From contig JAAAIG010000608.1 of assembly GCA_015852425.1 (NCBI GenBank), forward strand, positions 1 to 24,200: DNA of 24,200 nt, in the 5' to 3' direction. Source of the DNA: Gryganskiella cystojenkinii. Taxonomy: Eukaryota > Mortierellomycota > Mortierellomycetes > Mortierellales > Mortierellaceae. The position numbers and the translations under genes are program-made. Positions 1-9,581 of the stretch are shown piece after piece (position 1 is the first letter of the stretch; the number at the start of each line of letters is the position of its first letter). Below the pieces are notes generated by a model. It worked only from the letters and a program-made list of their open reading frames with translations. It did not search any database and had not been told where the DNA came from.

Positions 1-78
1 ACATGACCGCCTTCGGCAGTCACGTAGCGAGGAGAGAGGGCTGGGTCGAGCCTATATCCTCATCAACTGATTCTGAAT

Positions 79-90
79 AGGGCTAGCCCT
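79..90. repeat. Perfect 12-bp palindrome
   Basis: AGGGCTAGCCCT is a perfect palindrome, flanked by GAAT on the left and AATTC on the right, so the symmetry extends with one offset base. It lies in the 3' flank of the eight-exon gene. No function is evident. Confidence 0.5.
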
Positions 91-113
91 AATTCTGAAA
101 GAGCTTAAGAGGC

Positions 114-119
114 TTTATT
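114..119 (-). terminator. AATAAA polyadenylation signal of the 701-residue gene
   Basis: TTTATT on the plus strand reads AATAAA on the minus strand, about 50 nt past the TAG of the eight-exon gene. This is a normal spacing for a fungal 3' UTR. Confidence 0.5.
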
Positions 120-169
120 TTCATTTTGTTATCCAGCTTAAGCAGAGGCAGAATTTGGTAAATCTACAC

Positions 170-3112
170 CTAATTCTTCTCTCCATATTCATCATCATAT
201 TCATCCTCCTCAAAGTCATTGTTGAGTTCAGTCACAGCCTCCTGCAATCTCTGCTGGAAGCGTTGGTTGTTTGGCTTGTGTATACCAGCTGCAGTTCTCA
301 CGGCTCTTGGTTTTGTTGGCGTATGGAAGATAACGTCGCTCCAGTTGATAAGTTCGATCTCCTCATCCAGATCATCCTTATCTTCAACCTCCTTATCCTC
401 CAAATCGCTCTCATTCCCAACATTCTTGCCCTCCTCCTCCTCACCTTCCTCTTCCTGTCCGATTGTGTTCTGTGTGTAGTTGAAAGCATCAATCTTCTCC
501 ATGGCATCTACAGCGTACTCATGGTAGTACTCCTACAGGTAGAGAACCAGATGTTAATTCAAGCAAAAGGCACGCCATTCAGCAAAACCCTGGTTATTGG
601 TTCATACCAGTAGGTTTTTCAGACGGTGGGCAGAATTTTCGATAAAGAGGTTCCATGCTGCTTCTGTTGTCGGGAGTACAATGGCATCGCAAACAGGTGC
701 TGCAACATACACTCCCTTCCACGGCATAACTCGAAATATATCAGCCTGGAGACCTACATCGATGAACAAAAGTGTTATCATGTTAGACTACTGGGTGTTA
801 TCAGTGATACATGAGTCCTAAAACCCTGGATCATGCAATACCGTAGATTGAGAGCTGAGGGGGACAATCCAAGCCAAACTTGCTCAGTTCAAGCAGGACA
901 GACCGTGCAATCTTGATGTTCTTTCTTAATTGGACCTTGACTGCAACAGGCGGTGTTGATGCCCTTTTGGCTTCGCCGTTTCCAAACTGTATCTTTCCAG
1001 CAGAGAGAGTACAGTCACACTTGCGTGCGCTGCAACCTGTGTTCAAAGCACATGCCAACTTAGTCTTTGATACACGGGTGGCACTGCTTGCCTGTTCACC
1101 GCTGTAGGAAGAATAAACAAAAAGAGGGTGTGCACACAAATCAGTCAGAGACAAGACAGAAAATCACATTGAAGAACATACAGTATTCCAATGCCTTCAA
1201 AAATATCTTGACCTACAGGTAGAAAGTAAATGGCGATCCCTTTGGCCTCCCATCTTTGAGGATAGAGCCCCAGATCAACAGTGCATCGCATTCTGAAGGT
1301 TTGTTATCACCATGGTGCGGGCTGAGGATGTTGTCAATGCTATAAATCAAAATGAGCTAGGCGTCAGTCTCTTCAAGATTTAGTCAACATTCCTGGAAAC
1401 CATTCTATCAAATGATCAACTTACATATTTCTGAGAACAAGTAGAAATAGCCGGAACGCTGGCTTAGAGCTGAGCCACAGGTACACATCCTCCAGAACTG
1501 CGGTCAGTTTCCTTGCCTTTGTGGTCTTTAGAGAGTCCAGGAGATTGGTCAGCTCTTCGTCCTTGCGTTCCAGCTCAGGCATCAAGCAGAGCTCCTTGGC
1601 TTCCATACATTCAGCGGAGGATAATACTTTTCTTGCCATGAGTGAGTATAGGTTGAAGACTCCAGACAACGCAACAAAAGCATCCCGGAAGTGGAGACAA
1701 GTTTCTCTGTCAACGGTTTGTAGCCCCAAGACCTCTTTGGCATCCCTAAGATGCCGCCATGCTAATCCGTACAGCTTCATGCGCTCAGGATCCCTCTCAG
1801 CCTCCTTGGTCGCCTCTGGGGGAAGATCGACAATCTTACCCTTAAACTAAGATGCAGGACAAATTGGTATCATTAACATTTCCAAATAACCACACAGAGA
1901 TCTTTTGAATGCACATAAAAAACTTTACCAGATGGACTGCTATCTCCGCCAAGTCGTGCCACGGATCTCGGAGCCTCATTTTCTTCTTTGGCAGCGCCTT
2001 GGTGACCCTCGCCCTCTTGGTATGGTCCATGCTGGCATTTGGGGAAGGGAGTGGTGTGCTGGTGACAGGACGCTGTGCCTGAGAGGCCAGTGGTGTGTCG
2101 GAGGAGCCACAGTTTGAAGACGCAATGGCGCCGTCTTGGTGGTCCTTATCAGCTATTTTGGAAATATCGAGCGGTTAGTGCCTGAATGTGATGAAGAAAC
2201 TTAGCACTCAATGCGTTCATAGTGATATGAAATGGCGTTCCTTGTCCGCTTCACTGTGCTCCTACGTCTACTGTAGCAACGAATATACAGTGTGTAAACT
2301 TACAGTCTGGAAAGTCGACGTTTGCATTCAAAGGAAGGCATACCAAAAGTCCAGGCAAAGGCGTACAAACAAAAAGACAGTTAATATAGGCAGAGGCAGG
2401 TAAGAATTTTAAAAAATCAATAATCACCATCCAGTACTTCAGTCCGACACTCACCATTAACTACTTCCTCATGTAAGTTGTCGGTGTCTGCTGGTATATC
2501 GCTATCCGTATCAGATCTGTAGCTGTCACCTTCAAGTTCTGGCGACAAGAAAAAGTGAAAAAGAAACAGGTTAGTCACAAGTATACCATCCAGCTTCTCG
2601 GTGTCTTTGATTTTCCAAGGTAACTCACCAGTCTCACTGGCATTGGGACTTCCACGAGCTGCATCCTTGTGTTGTTTACTTTGACCGCGATAAGAACGAT
2701 AACCCAAAGATGCTTCATGGACTGATGCAGTTTGTGTTATGCGTGCCGTCCTGGCTGCAATGATGGCAGAGTGGGTCCGAGTTTTGCTCCGCTCAAGCAT
2801 CAGCATACGATCTGCCCAATAATCTTCGAGATTCTGTTTCAAGAAGGTGGTGTACAGCTTTTGCAGCCTATTCTTTCGAACCTGCTTGATACGAGTAGAC
2901 TTTATCAGGTTCGAGTAGAGCTGCTGGGAATGCGCTCGGTCCTTGAGTTCAAACCTCTCGACAAAGTTGGTGTATGAAACATGCTCCGTTCCTTCTTTCA
3001 AATCCAGTGCCCATTGCATGTATGGCTCAATATCGGCTTCCTCTGCAGCATTCGCTCGTCGTGTCGAAGGCTGATGCTTTTGAATTTCTTGTTTAGGAGT
3101 GCGCTTTGTCAT
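170..3112 (-). CDS. Eight-exon gene for a 701-residue hypothetical nuclear protein with a possible nuclease motif
   Basis: Not assigned to a named family. Exons on the minus strand: 3112-2629, 2538-2455, 2152-1929, 1846-1425, 1339-1217, 1101-842, 753-608, 532-170. Every junction is GT-AG, phases agree, and the total is 2106 nt ending in TAG. Donors include GTGAGT and GTAAGT. The start is the first ATG of the open frame, which runs open to 3220 without another ATG. Residues 1-160 are basic and probably helical. Residues 235-251 hold KRAR and PKKKMRLR, an NLS-like pair. Residues about 470-492 read RKCD then GEAK (D475, E489, K491), resembling the D-Xn-ExK core of PD-(D/E)XK nucleases. The tail after about 595 is strongly acidic (EEEGEEEEG, DFEEDEYDDEY). 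The gene model is well supported. The nuclease idea is inference from one motif; a transposon-linked or effector-like role is possible. Confidence 0.8.
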
Positions 3113-3309
3113 TGATTTTGAGTGGGCGGTATCGTCTAGTAAGTGAAACCGCGAAAGAGACAATGAGAGGAGTGAAAAATGGTTAAACTTTCTCCACTGA
3201 TATAATTCAACTCTTTTCACAACGACAATTGGTAAGACAGTGATGAGAGGAACAGATAGATCTATCCTTTAGCCAAAGGAGGTCAGGCCATTCTTCTCTC
3301 CTATTAATT
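3113..3309. other. 5' flank of the eight-exon gene
   Basis: Non-coding by inspection. The minus-strand frame stays open here for 36 codons without an ATG. The sense (minus) strand is pyrimidine-rich just upstream of the start. No clear TATA box was seen. Confidence 0.4.
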
Positions 3310-3764
3310 CACCACATGGATCTAACAGACTGGCCACACGATTGCCTATTAGGGCATGTCGTGCCTCCAAACTGAAAGCTATCCTGCTGCGGCCACCTCC
3401 CCGGTCGACGTGGCACAGAATCATCCGTTAACCACGCTGGACCTAAAGGAGGCCAGGCCTAACATAACAAGACTTCCATGTAGCATGGCTGTGACCTTCT
3501 TGGTCGGCGTGCCACAGAAATCGTCCATTAATCACATTGGATCTCAGGCCGATCTTTGACAATGGATTCCTTTTCCTCTTCCTGTAATTCACCACATGGA
3601 TCTAACAGACTGGCTACACGATTGCCGATTCGGGCATGTCGCGCCTCCAAACTGAAAGCTATCCTGCTGCGGCCACCTCCCCGGTCGGCGTAGCACAGAA
3701 TAACCCGTTAACCACGCTGGACCTAAAGGAGGCCAGGCCTAACATGACAAGACCTCCATGTAGC
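3310..3764. repeat. Pair of 175-bp direct repeats, 280-bp period
   Basis: Copy A is 3310-3484 and copy B is 3590-3764. They align without gaps with 10 differences in 175 bases (about 94% identity), seven of them transitions. The spacer at about 3485-3554 holds a more diverged relative of the repeat's right part (GGTCGGCGTGCCACAGAAAT against GGTCGACGTGGCACAGAAT), so the block is an old array of half-units with a recent duplication. There is no convincing reading frame. It could be part of a dispersed repeat or transposon relic. Confidence 0.8.
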
Positions 3765-4149
3765 GCGAGAAATTAGTGTGTGCACTATCCTTACACTCGG
3801 TTTAGATGGGTGTGTTGTTGGGAAACAGTCAACAGCGGGTGCGTGAAAACGAAGGAGTGATGACAATAATGGATTGAGGAAAAAGTGAAGGAAGGACGGT
3901 GATGTTATGCCAGAAAAAAGGGCCAAGAAGGTAAAAGTGTAGTAGAGGATGGCAAGGGCATGCAAAGGATGGCAGGGGCGTATGATCGATAGCACAAATG
4001 AAAGAAGAACTGCAAGAAATCTTCCGAGTCCGAACCTTCAAGGTGACATTGTGCTACATGCCGCGCCCAGCCACACAAGTCCATGACGTCACCGGGATTT
4101 TTCTTGACAGCTAGCAATCGCCCATTCCACGCTTCGCCAACACCTTTGC
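3765..4149. other. Intergenic, no supported gene
   Basis: Short open frames on the minus strand here (up to 138 codons) have low-complexity K/E/R-rich or P/F/S-rich translations, no family resemblance and mutual overlap. I see no RNA gene or transposon end. Confidence 0.4.
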
Positions 4150-4256
4150 CCTTCGCTAGTTTAATTTCAATCCTCTCCTTCCTCTCTCCTTCCTCTCTCC
4201 TTCCTTCAATAATCATCACTCGCTCCATTTCCACTTTTTTTATACTTCGTAGCACC
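4150..4256 (+). promoter_or_regulatory. Pyrimidine-rich leader with TATA-like T-run before the CRN header
   Basis: CCTTCCTCTCTCCTTCC-type tracts at about 4172-4206 and TTTTTTTATACTTCG just before the ATG at 4257 form the same kind of pyrimidine-rich leader seen before the F-box genes at 9582 and 12329. The presence of an intact-looking leader suggests the header was once a real gene start. Confidence 0.4.
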
Positions 4257-4587
4257 ATGACCGACGACCGCATTAATCTGCTCTGTCTTGTTGATGGTGA
4301 ATCGACCCCGTTCCCTGTCAAGATTAAGCCAACCGAGTCTGTCGGCGAGCAAGAAGGCCATCAAGGACGACAACGCAATCGCTTTTGCTGATGTTGATGC
4401 CCAAGATCTCACCCTCTGGAAGGTCTCAATCCCCGTACTGCCCAAGAAGGAACGCAAGGTCATCTCGCTAGTTGACGTCCCGTTAAAGTAAAGATGAACT
4501 GGATTAAACAGACGACATCTCTGATGTCTTTCAAGAAGCACCGCCCAAGAAAACAATTCACATCATCGTTCAGCGACCACCGCGAGG
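4257..4587 (+). pseudogene. Crinkler (CRN)-type N-terminal header, frame-disrupted
   Basis: The first 30 codons from ATG 4257 (MTDDRINLLCLVDGE...) match the ubiquitin-like header of fungal CRN effectors, which precedes a variable C-terminal domain and is linked to secretion or translocation. The header continues in a second frame to about 4491 (core LTLWKVSIPV) and in a third from about 4490 to 4587 (DDISDVFQ, KKTIHIIVQRP, the usual header end). So there are two frame changes, and a TAA at 4505-4507 in the third frame. The first change lies around 4345-4350, where the spacing fits a small deletion. The header cannot be translated as one piece and the gaps are too short to be introns. A GT that could serve as a donor follows at 4587. 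A sequencing error at one of the breaks cannot be excluded, but three independent defects make decay likely. Confidence 0.75.
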
Positions 4588-4821
4588 TAACGTCAACGCG
4601 CTTAGCTCTTAATTACGCCTTGCCATGGCTTGTTCATTAGGCTGACCCCGTTCCCATTCAACTGCAATTACTTAGTCAGTGCGCCCGTCCCTATTCGCGC
4701 AACAACTCCTCACATTGCGCGCGCAAGGGATGTGTCGCGCCCATGTACGTTCCATCAGGTTTGTTGGGTTCATCTCAATCTGAAGCAAGGTCTCTTCTGC
4801 AACGGTTTTGACAAGGTGCCA

Positions 4822-6453
4822 ATGTCACTTCGTCTGCCTGGGCTCAAGAGATCTGCTTCCCTGGTCGACAGCTTGATTATCGACTACGAGAGCATAATCC
4901 AATATCAGAAAACTCCGATCCATCTGCCAAACCTCACCGCGCTTACCACCCGGGACCCCAAGAACATGTACTGGTTCGAGAACCAACAAGATCTCGTCGC
5001 TTTAATTCAGTCACATCAGCAAACTCTCACATTCATAAGCTTGACCCTGCACCATTGCCCGTGTCTAACATACCTCAAAGGTTGCACTTTTATGAGCGAC
5101 TTGAGATTGAGCCCTTGGGTTCCCTTTTCAATCGATCATTGGCGAATTCATTTCAATTCGCTCTTTGCACGTCTCCAAAGCCTTGCATGGGAAGGTTACT
5201 TTTCCGAGGTGGGCCGCCTCGGCGACCGCCACCCAAGTGAGGAGCCAGAGCTGGATCTCATCATCGCTGGTCTGCCACAGCTGCAATCGTTAACGAAGGG
5301 AGCCCCTCGCTCGAAGCTTCAATACCTTGAACTGAAAGCATCTGTATCATACTGGCGCGACAGCTGGTCCATCATCCAGAGTCACTTGTTCTTAATCCTT
5401 TTGAGTCCCGAGTTGATCCAACTGACGTGGACCAGTCCCAGAGGGTCACTGCGTGTCGCCGAAGGGATGATCACAATCTTGGCTGCGGCTATTCGATTCT
5501 GGAACGAAAATCCACCAGCCAGTCAAAGGGTGAAGACCAAACCCGCGACCATGACACGTTTCCGACGGGTTATTGCGCTTATGATTTCATCGCGTTCATC
5601 GTCCTCTCCATCGACTTTACCAACGACTTCCACGGCAGCAAAAGCAGCAGCAGCAGCAGGACAACCCTTACAGCGACTCGAATATCTTCACCTCTCGGAC
5701 ACGACCTTTTCAAACGGCGATTTCAAGGACGTGGTCCAGACCTGCACAACTCTGACAAGGCTCATCTTACGCGACAGCAGTTTCGATGCAGAATCGTGGC
5801 AAGTCTTGAAGCAGGCTATCCCTCACTGCGTCACGACCTTCAAGGAGCTTGTTCTGGAAGGGAGCGAGAGACTCTCTGGGTTAGCGAGCCACGACATGTT
5901 AAGCTCTTTATCAGGTCTCCAGATATTTAGTGCTCCGTGGGTGTCGGATCGCGATCTCTTGAACCGCAGTGGTGGTGGCGGCGGTGGAGAAATACCCTGG
6001 GTCTGTGAACAACTTCGAGAGCTAAGCCTGGGATTTATGCTTTCTTGCAAGGACAGAGGCAACAAACACATCCTGAAACGGCTCTCGAAATTGACAGGCC
6101 TCACGGAGCTAAACCTGCGCGTGATGGACTCTTGCGAAATACCATCACCTCCGCAGTCGACGCTGTCGTCGTTGCCGTTGTTGATGGATGATGCTGCAAC
6201 AGAGACCCCGGCTATTCATCCTTGTCTCCAGATATCACTCGCACATGGCATGGATGTGTTAAAGACGCTGACCCGGTTAGAACGCATTTGGGGTTCGTCA
6301 TGTGAACGGATCTTGTGGAGCGAGACCGATATCGAATGGGTCCTTGAGCACTGGACGCGATTGAAGTCCCTCAAAGGGTTCTGTGCTGCAAATACTGTTC
6401 CAATGGCTCTCAAGGACAAAATGCAGCGCTTTAATGTAGTGTTCCGCGACTAG
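4822..6453 (+). CDS. LRR protein lacking its F-box, paralogue of the 594-residue F-box/LRR gene
   Basis: Gives 543 residues from the first in-frame ATG. The frame is open from 4630 but has no other ATG. Irregular LRRs run throughout (LQSLAWEGYF, LQYLELKASV, LEYLHLSDTTFSN, LTRLILRDSSFDAESW, LRELSLGF, LTELNLRV), ending in WVLEHWTRLKSLKGF, a common C-terminal motif of Mortierella-style F-box/LRR proteins. It aligns along its length with the minus-strand gene at 15362-17146 (shared LKQAIPHC, VTTFKEL). Homology starts at about 4759 with VCW-VHL, matching VWNTVHL at the end of that paralogue's F-box; the F-box itself is missing. Low-complexity inserts: an Ala run from an AGC microsatellite and a six-Gly run. 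A broken CRN header lies directly upstream. It may be a truncated gene, or the 3' exon of a former chimera. Substrate unknown. Confidence 0.7.
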   Translation: MSLRLPGLKRSASLVDSLIIDYESIIQYQKTPIHLPNLTALTTRDPKNMYWFENQQDLVALIQSHQQTLTFISLTLHHCPCLTYLKGCTFMSDLRLSPWVPFSIDHWRIHFNSLFARLQSLAWEGYFSEVGRLGDRHPSEEPELDLIIAGLPQLQSLTKGAPRSKLQYLELKASVSYWRDSWSIIQSHLFLILLSPELIQLTWTSPRGSLRVAEGMITILAAAIRFWNENPPASQRVKTKPATMTRFRRVIALMISSRSSSSPSTLPTTSTAAKAAAAAGQPLQRLEYLHLSDTTFSNGDFKDVVQTCTTLTRLILRDSSFDAESWQVLKQAIPHCVTTFKELVLEGSERLSGLASHDMLSSLSGLQIFSAPWVSDRDLLNRSGGGGGGEIPWVCEQLRELSLGFMLSCKDRGNKHILKRLSKLTGLTELNLRVMDSCEIPSPPQSTLSSLPLLMDDAATETPAIHPCLQISLAHGMDVLKTLTRLERIWGSSCERILWSETDIEWVLEHWTRLKSLKGFCAANTVPMALKDKMQRFNVVFRD

Positions 6454-6480
6454 TCTGGAGGTGAAGGACATAAAAATAAT

Positions 6481-6486
6481 AATAAA
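6481..6486 (+). terminator. AATAAA polyadenylation signal
   Basis: AATAAA in an AT-rich stretch (ATAAAAATAATAATAAAA), about 28 nt after the TAG that ends the F-box-less LRR gene. Confidence 0.55.
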
Positions 6487-6938
6487 AACTCTTTTAGTTG
6501 TTCGATCTTTCTCCAGTCTGCTGATATCATGGGTTCATTATCTTCATTTTATTTTCTTTTTTTCGCTTGTCAAAAGGATCATACATCTTCAGTTGCATGA
6601 CCGACATATTGACCCGCCAATGTCATGCTCAGCCGTGAAGAATTTGCGCGGATAAAATGATCGTGCATTTTTTTCGATGTCACGTCTCGATAGGAGCGTC
6701 TCCAAGCTATGCACATCCCTAGAATTTCAGCTAAAACTCGCATCAAAGGTCGAATTTGAAGGATGTCCGCCTTCTGACCTTTTTTTTAATACTTTTACTT
6801 GAGTTGAATCAGGCTTTGTTATTTTGCCCCGCCTCGATTCCCCTCGAGAGTTTTGTTGTGGCTCTATGATCTCACCGCTGAAAGCATTTTTCTGTGTCCT
6901 CAATTTAATGACCCAAGGCTGCAAGTTAAAGAGAAAAA
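6487..6938. other. Intergenic, no supported gene
   Basis: Lies between two converging loci. It is AT-rich with T-runs (about 6540-6560, 6668-6674, 6780-6787). Short frames here lack any recognisable motif. Confidence 0.4.
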
Positions 6939-9363
6939 CTAAAAAACTTGTTCCTGGACGCTCTGCCTATCGTGGCCAACGATCCCGTCTGAACGCTCTT
7001 CTTGCAGAACAAGTCCAAGACCTTTCAACTTTTCCACATTCACATATCCAAAGTAAGAGATCTCCCTGAGATGTTGACGGGCATTCCGCAAGGGCCAGAT
7101 CCATCCAGTCATCGAATACCCCGAGGTTCCACGTTCTGTTAAGAATATCAGCTTTGGGAACACGTCCTTGAATACCACTTGACGTAATTCATCGTCAAGG
7201 ATCCACCCACCAGAGAGCTCCAGCCTTCTCAACAGACGATATCATCACCGCAGTCGTGGACTCTTTTAAATATTTAAGCTGTGGTGACGACAACGAAATG
7301 ATGGTTAGCGAATAGAGGTGAGAGCAAAATCCTGCAGAGTCAAGACTCGCTCCAGACCTTCATCGTGCTCTTGTATGGTGATATCGAGTGCAAGGATCTT
7401 CAGCCAAGAACAGTGCTCGAGCATTCGAAACTGAAACAGGAACGCAAATTCGGCGCTGAGAAATAGAGTATCGAGGGCAAGTACCAGTCCCAGGTCCACA
7501 TGACCAGATGGCCACCAGTGCCGATCGATAGAGACATCATCGCCTCCTGCATTTCTTCGGGATTCCATCCTGCCACTACAGTTTCCGATTTCTTGAAAGA
7601 GCCCATCAACTGCTTGACAGGTGGTATTTGATTTGACCACGACGCACCCCCAAAGTCAGACTCTCCAGATTCGGAGTTCGGTGCAGTGACTCTGGGTGGA
7701 AAGTCAGAGCTGGCCACCCTGTGAGTAAAATTCAACCGGGAAAAGGTGGGCAGTTGGTGACCTCATCGCAGTTGTAGAGACCCGAGTCATCAAGAAGTGC
7801 AAATCTCTCAACTTGTCACCGAGGACAGGGTACATCAGTTCGGGGTCAATGAACAAGCGCGCTTGCGAGAGTTGATAAATACGCAGGGTCCTTAGCTCTG
7901 GTAATCTCAATCCTTGTCCCAAATGGTTCTCCAACAGGCTTCTTGGCCGAGTGAGATTGACATTGAGTCCCTTCAAGGTGTCTCCGAAGGCAAAGATGGC
8001 ATCCCTGAAATCGCCATCATGTCCGTTCGGAGTCGAAAACGAGATATGTTCCAAGGGAATAGGCGGAAGAATTCGTCCTGATCCTGGTATTGTCTCTCTT
8101 GCAGAAGCGACGTTCGTCGATTGATTGTATCGGTTCCAGGCAAGCCTCTCGTCCACAGCCCATTTGAACGACAGTATTGTGTTGACGTGCAACTTTTTCA
8201 AAACTCGGCAGCGTCTCAGGAATCCGGGATCGATCTCCAACAGGATTGTGAGTGCATCCTTGTTATCCAGATCCGAGATAACCGTTAAATCGAGCGTCTC
8301 GAGGGAACCCAGGTCGGCGGTCTTGACACTATGTGAAAATCTGGACCAAGTATCGTTTCCGATCGTCCTTGGACAGACAATAGCAGGGAGACAACCTTCC
8401 AATTCGTACTCGACTTGGGGAGGACACGAAATCCACATTGTTAAGTACCAGTCCTCAAGACAGAACGCATCCTGGAGCATGTTCGGAAAGATTGATCCGT
8501 GTCTTCGCACAAAAGTGAACATGTACTCGATCGCCTCTGCAGACATTGTTGGACTTGGTCTTGTTCCTCGGAGGAAAGTTCGATCCCTTGTTCCTGCAGA
8601 TGCTCATCCGATAAAACCTCGTCCATCTTGAAGTCTACGGTGGTGAGAGACGAGAATCGGGCGACGGAATCGAGGTATCGGCCAACGTCCGAGAGAGGGA
8701 TTGTGAGGTGCTTAATCTGCTCAAAGACCGGAGAGCACAGTGTCCATGTGAGGTCGCGTCGCAAGGCCGTTTTTAGCGCTGCATGGCGAATGATTTCAAG
8801 CGAGTGGGGTCGTGTCATCAGTCTTGCGATAGGGAAACAAAGTTCCTGATCATGGTATCCTGTTTCGTCGCCATGGACAATCTCTCCTGTCTCGGTCTTG
8901 AACAGTAGTCGACTAATCGTGGTGGGTAGAGGGTTCGATCGAACCCGCGAGTGGAATCCACTAGGCCTCCAAAGAGCCTGAAGAGCATTTGCTCAAAATC
9001 AAAACGCTGGATGTGGACAAGATAGAAGTCGCGTGTTTTCGGCTCTGGGGAAGGTGCGCCTATAGCTGTTGGGGCGACGGTTTGATCCGGAAAGACATCG
9101 AAGGCAGCAGAAAGAAGATTGTTCACGGTCTCGGGAGGCCGTTGCTGACGTAACACCTGGTGAAGCTTGAACAGACCTGGAGGAGGAAAGGAATTGTCTC
9201 TTGGGGGTCGAATAAAGGATTCGGCGTAGAGGAATGGGAGGGTGGCGTGGTAAAGGAGACGATTGACCTGGAGCATGCGCGAGAGCGTGGTCCAGTCCCC
9301 TCGATCTTGAAGGAGTTGAAGAATGAGCCCCAGACATTCTTGAGGGAGTGCTGAAATGGGCAT
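6939..9363 (-). pseudogene. F-box/LRR pseudogene with at least four frame breaks
   Basis: Starts at ATG 9363 (MPISALPQEC). Residues 3-50 form an F-box (LPQECLGLILQLL ... VNRLLYHATLPFLYAESF). The first frame ends at 8818. The next begins in the overlap there (MTRPHSLEIIRHAAL, frame 8818-8441), with no splice sites, consistent with a 1-nt shift. A second shift between about 8600 and 8546 leads into the longest piece (8546-7704; LETLDLTVISDLDNKD, LRTLRIYQLS). Further shifts follow: a third frame near 7725-7640 (TPNLESLTLGV), another near 7600-7470 (EEMQEAMMSL), another to 7305 (WLKILALDI). A last piece lies at 7232-6939 (LRRLELSGGW, LTERGTSGYSMTGWIWPL). LRR character persists in each piece, so this is one decayed gene and not several small ones. 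It is a different sub-family from the 543- and 594-residue genes. Confidence 0.8.
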
Positions 9364-9390
9364 GGGAGGGCTGAAATGGACATGGGAGGG
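9351..9390. repeat. 20-bp tandem duplication over the pseudogene start
   Basis: CTGAAATGGGCATGGGAGGG (9351-9370) is repeated with one change at 9371-9390. Each copy holds a minus-strand ATG, at 9363 and 9383. Because 20 is not a multiple of 3, the upstream ATG reads a different frame and does not encode the F-box. Confidence 0.85.
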
Positions 9391-9581
9391 CTGAGCGATG
9401 ACTAAAGAATGGAGGAGTGTGGGAAAGAGGAAATGGAAAATGGAGAAGATAACGAGAGCAAAGAGCGTCCAGTGGCTGTGAGTACCCAAATTGGTCCAGC
9501 CGTTTTTTTTCCCCCCCTTTTTTCTTTTCTTCCTGCCTCCTCAACCTCCTCCCTTTTCTTCCTTCACCAGTCCACACATCA
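9391..9581. promoter_or_regulatory. Divergent promoter region between two F-box/LRR loci
   Basis: About 190 bp separate the minus-strand pseudogene from the plus-strand 832-residue gene. Each side has a pyrimidine-rich tract in its own sense strand: GA-rich on plus at about 9405-9470 (CT-rich for the minus gene), and T8-C7-T6 followed by CT-rich sequence at 9503-9570 for the plus gene. No TATA box is evident. Confidence 0.45.

Noticed and set aside
155..613. Plus-strand open frame with hydrophobic translation (LHLILLSIFIIIFILL)
   Set aside because: It is the antisense of exon 8 and an intron of the eight-exon gene; the acidic codons of that exon read as Leu/Ile/Phe on the other strand, and the frame starts at TTG.
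4498..4522. Very short intron to rescue the second CRN header break
   Set aside because: A GTAAAG...ACAG pair exists but would give a 24-nt intron, too short to splice, and would not restore the header frame.
4630..4821. N-terminal extension of the F-box-less LRR gene from 4630
   Set aside because: The frame begins with TTG, not ATG, and up to 4758 shows no homology to the paralogue. It may be intron or intergenic sequence, so the first ATG was used.
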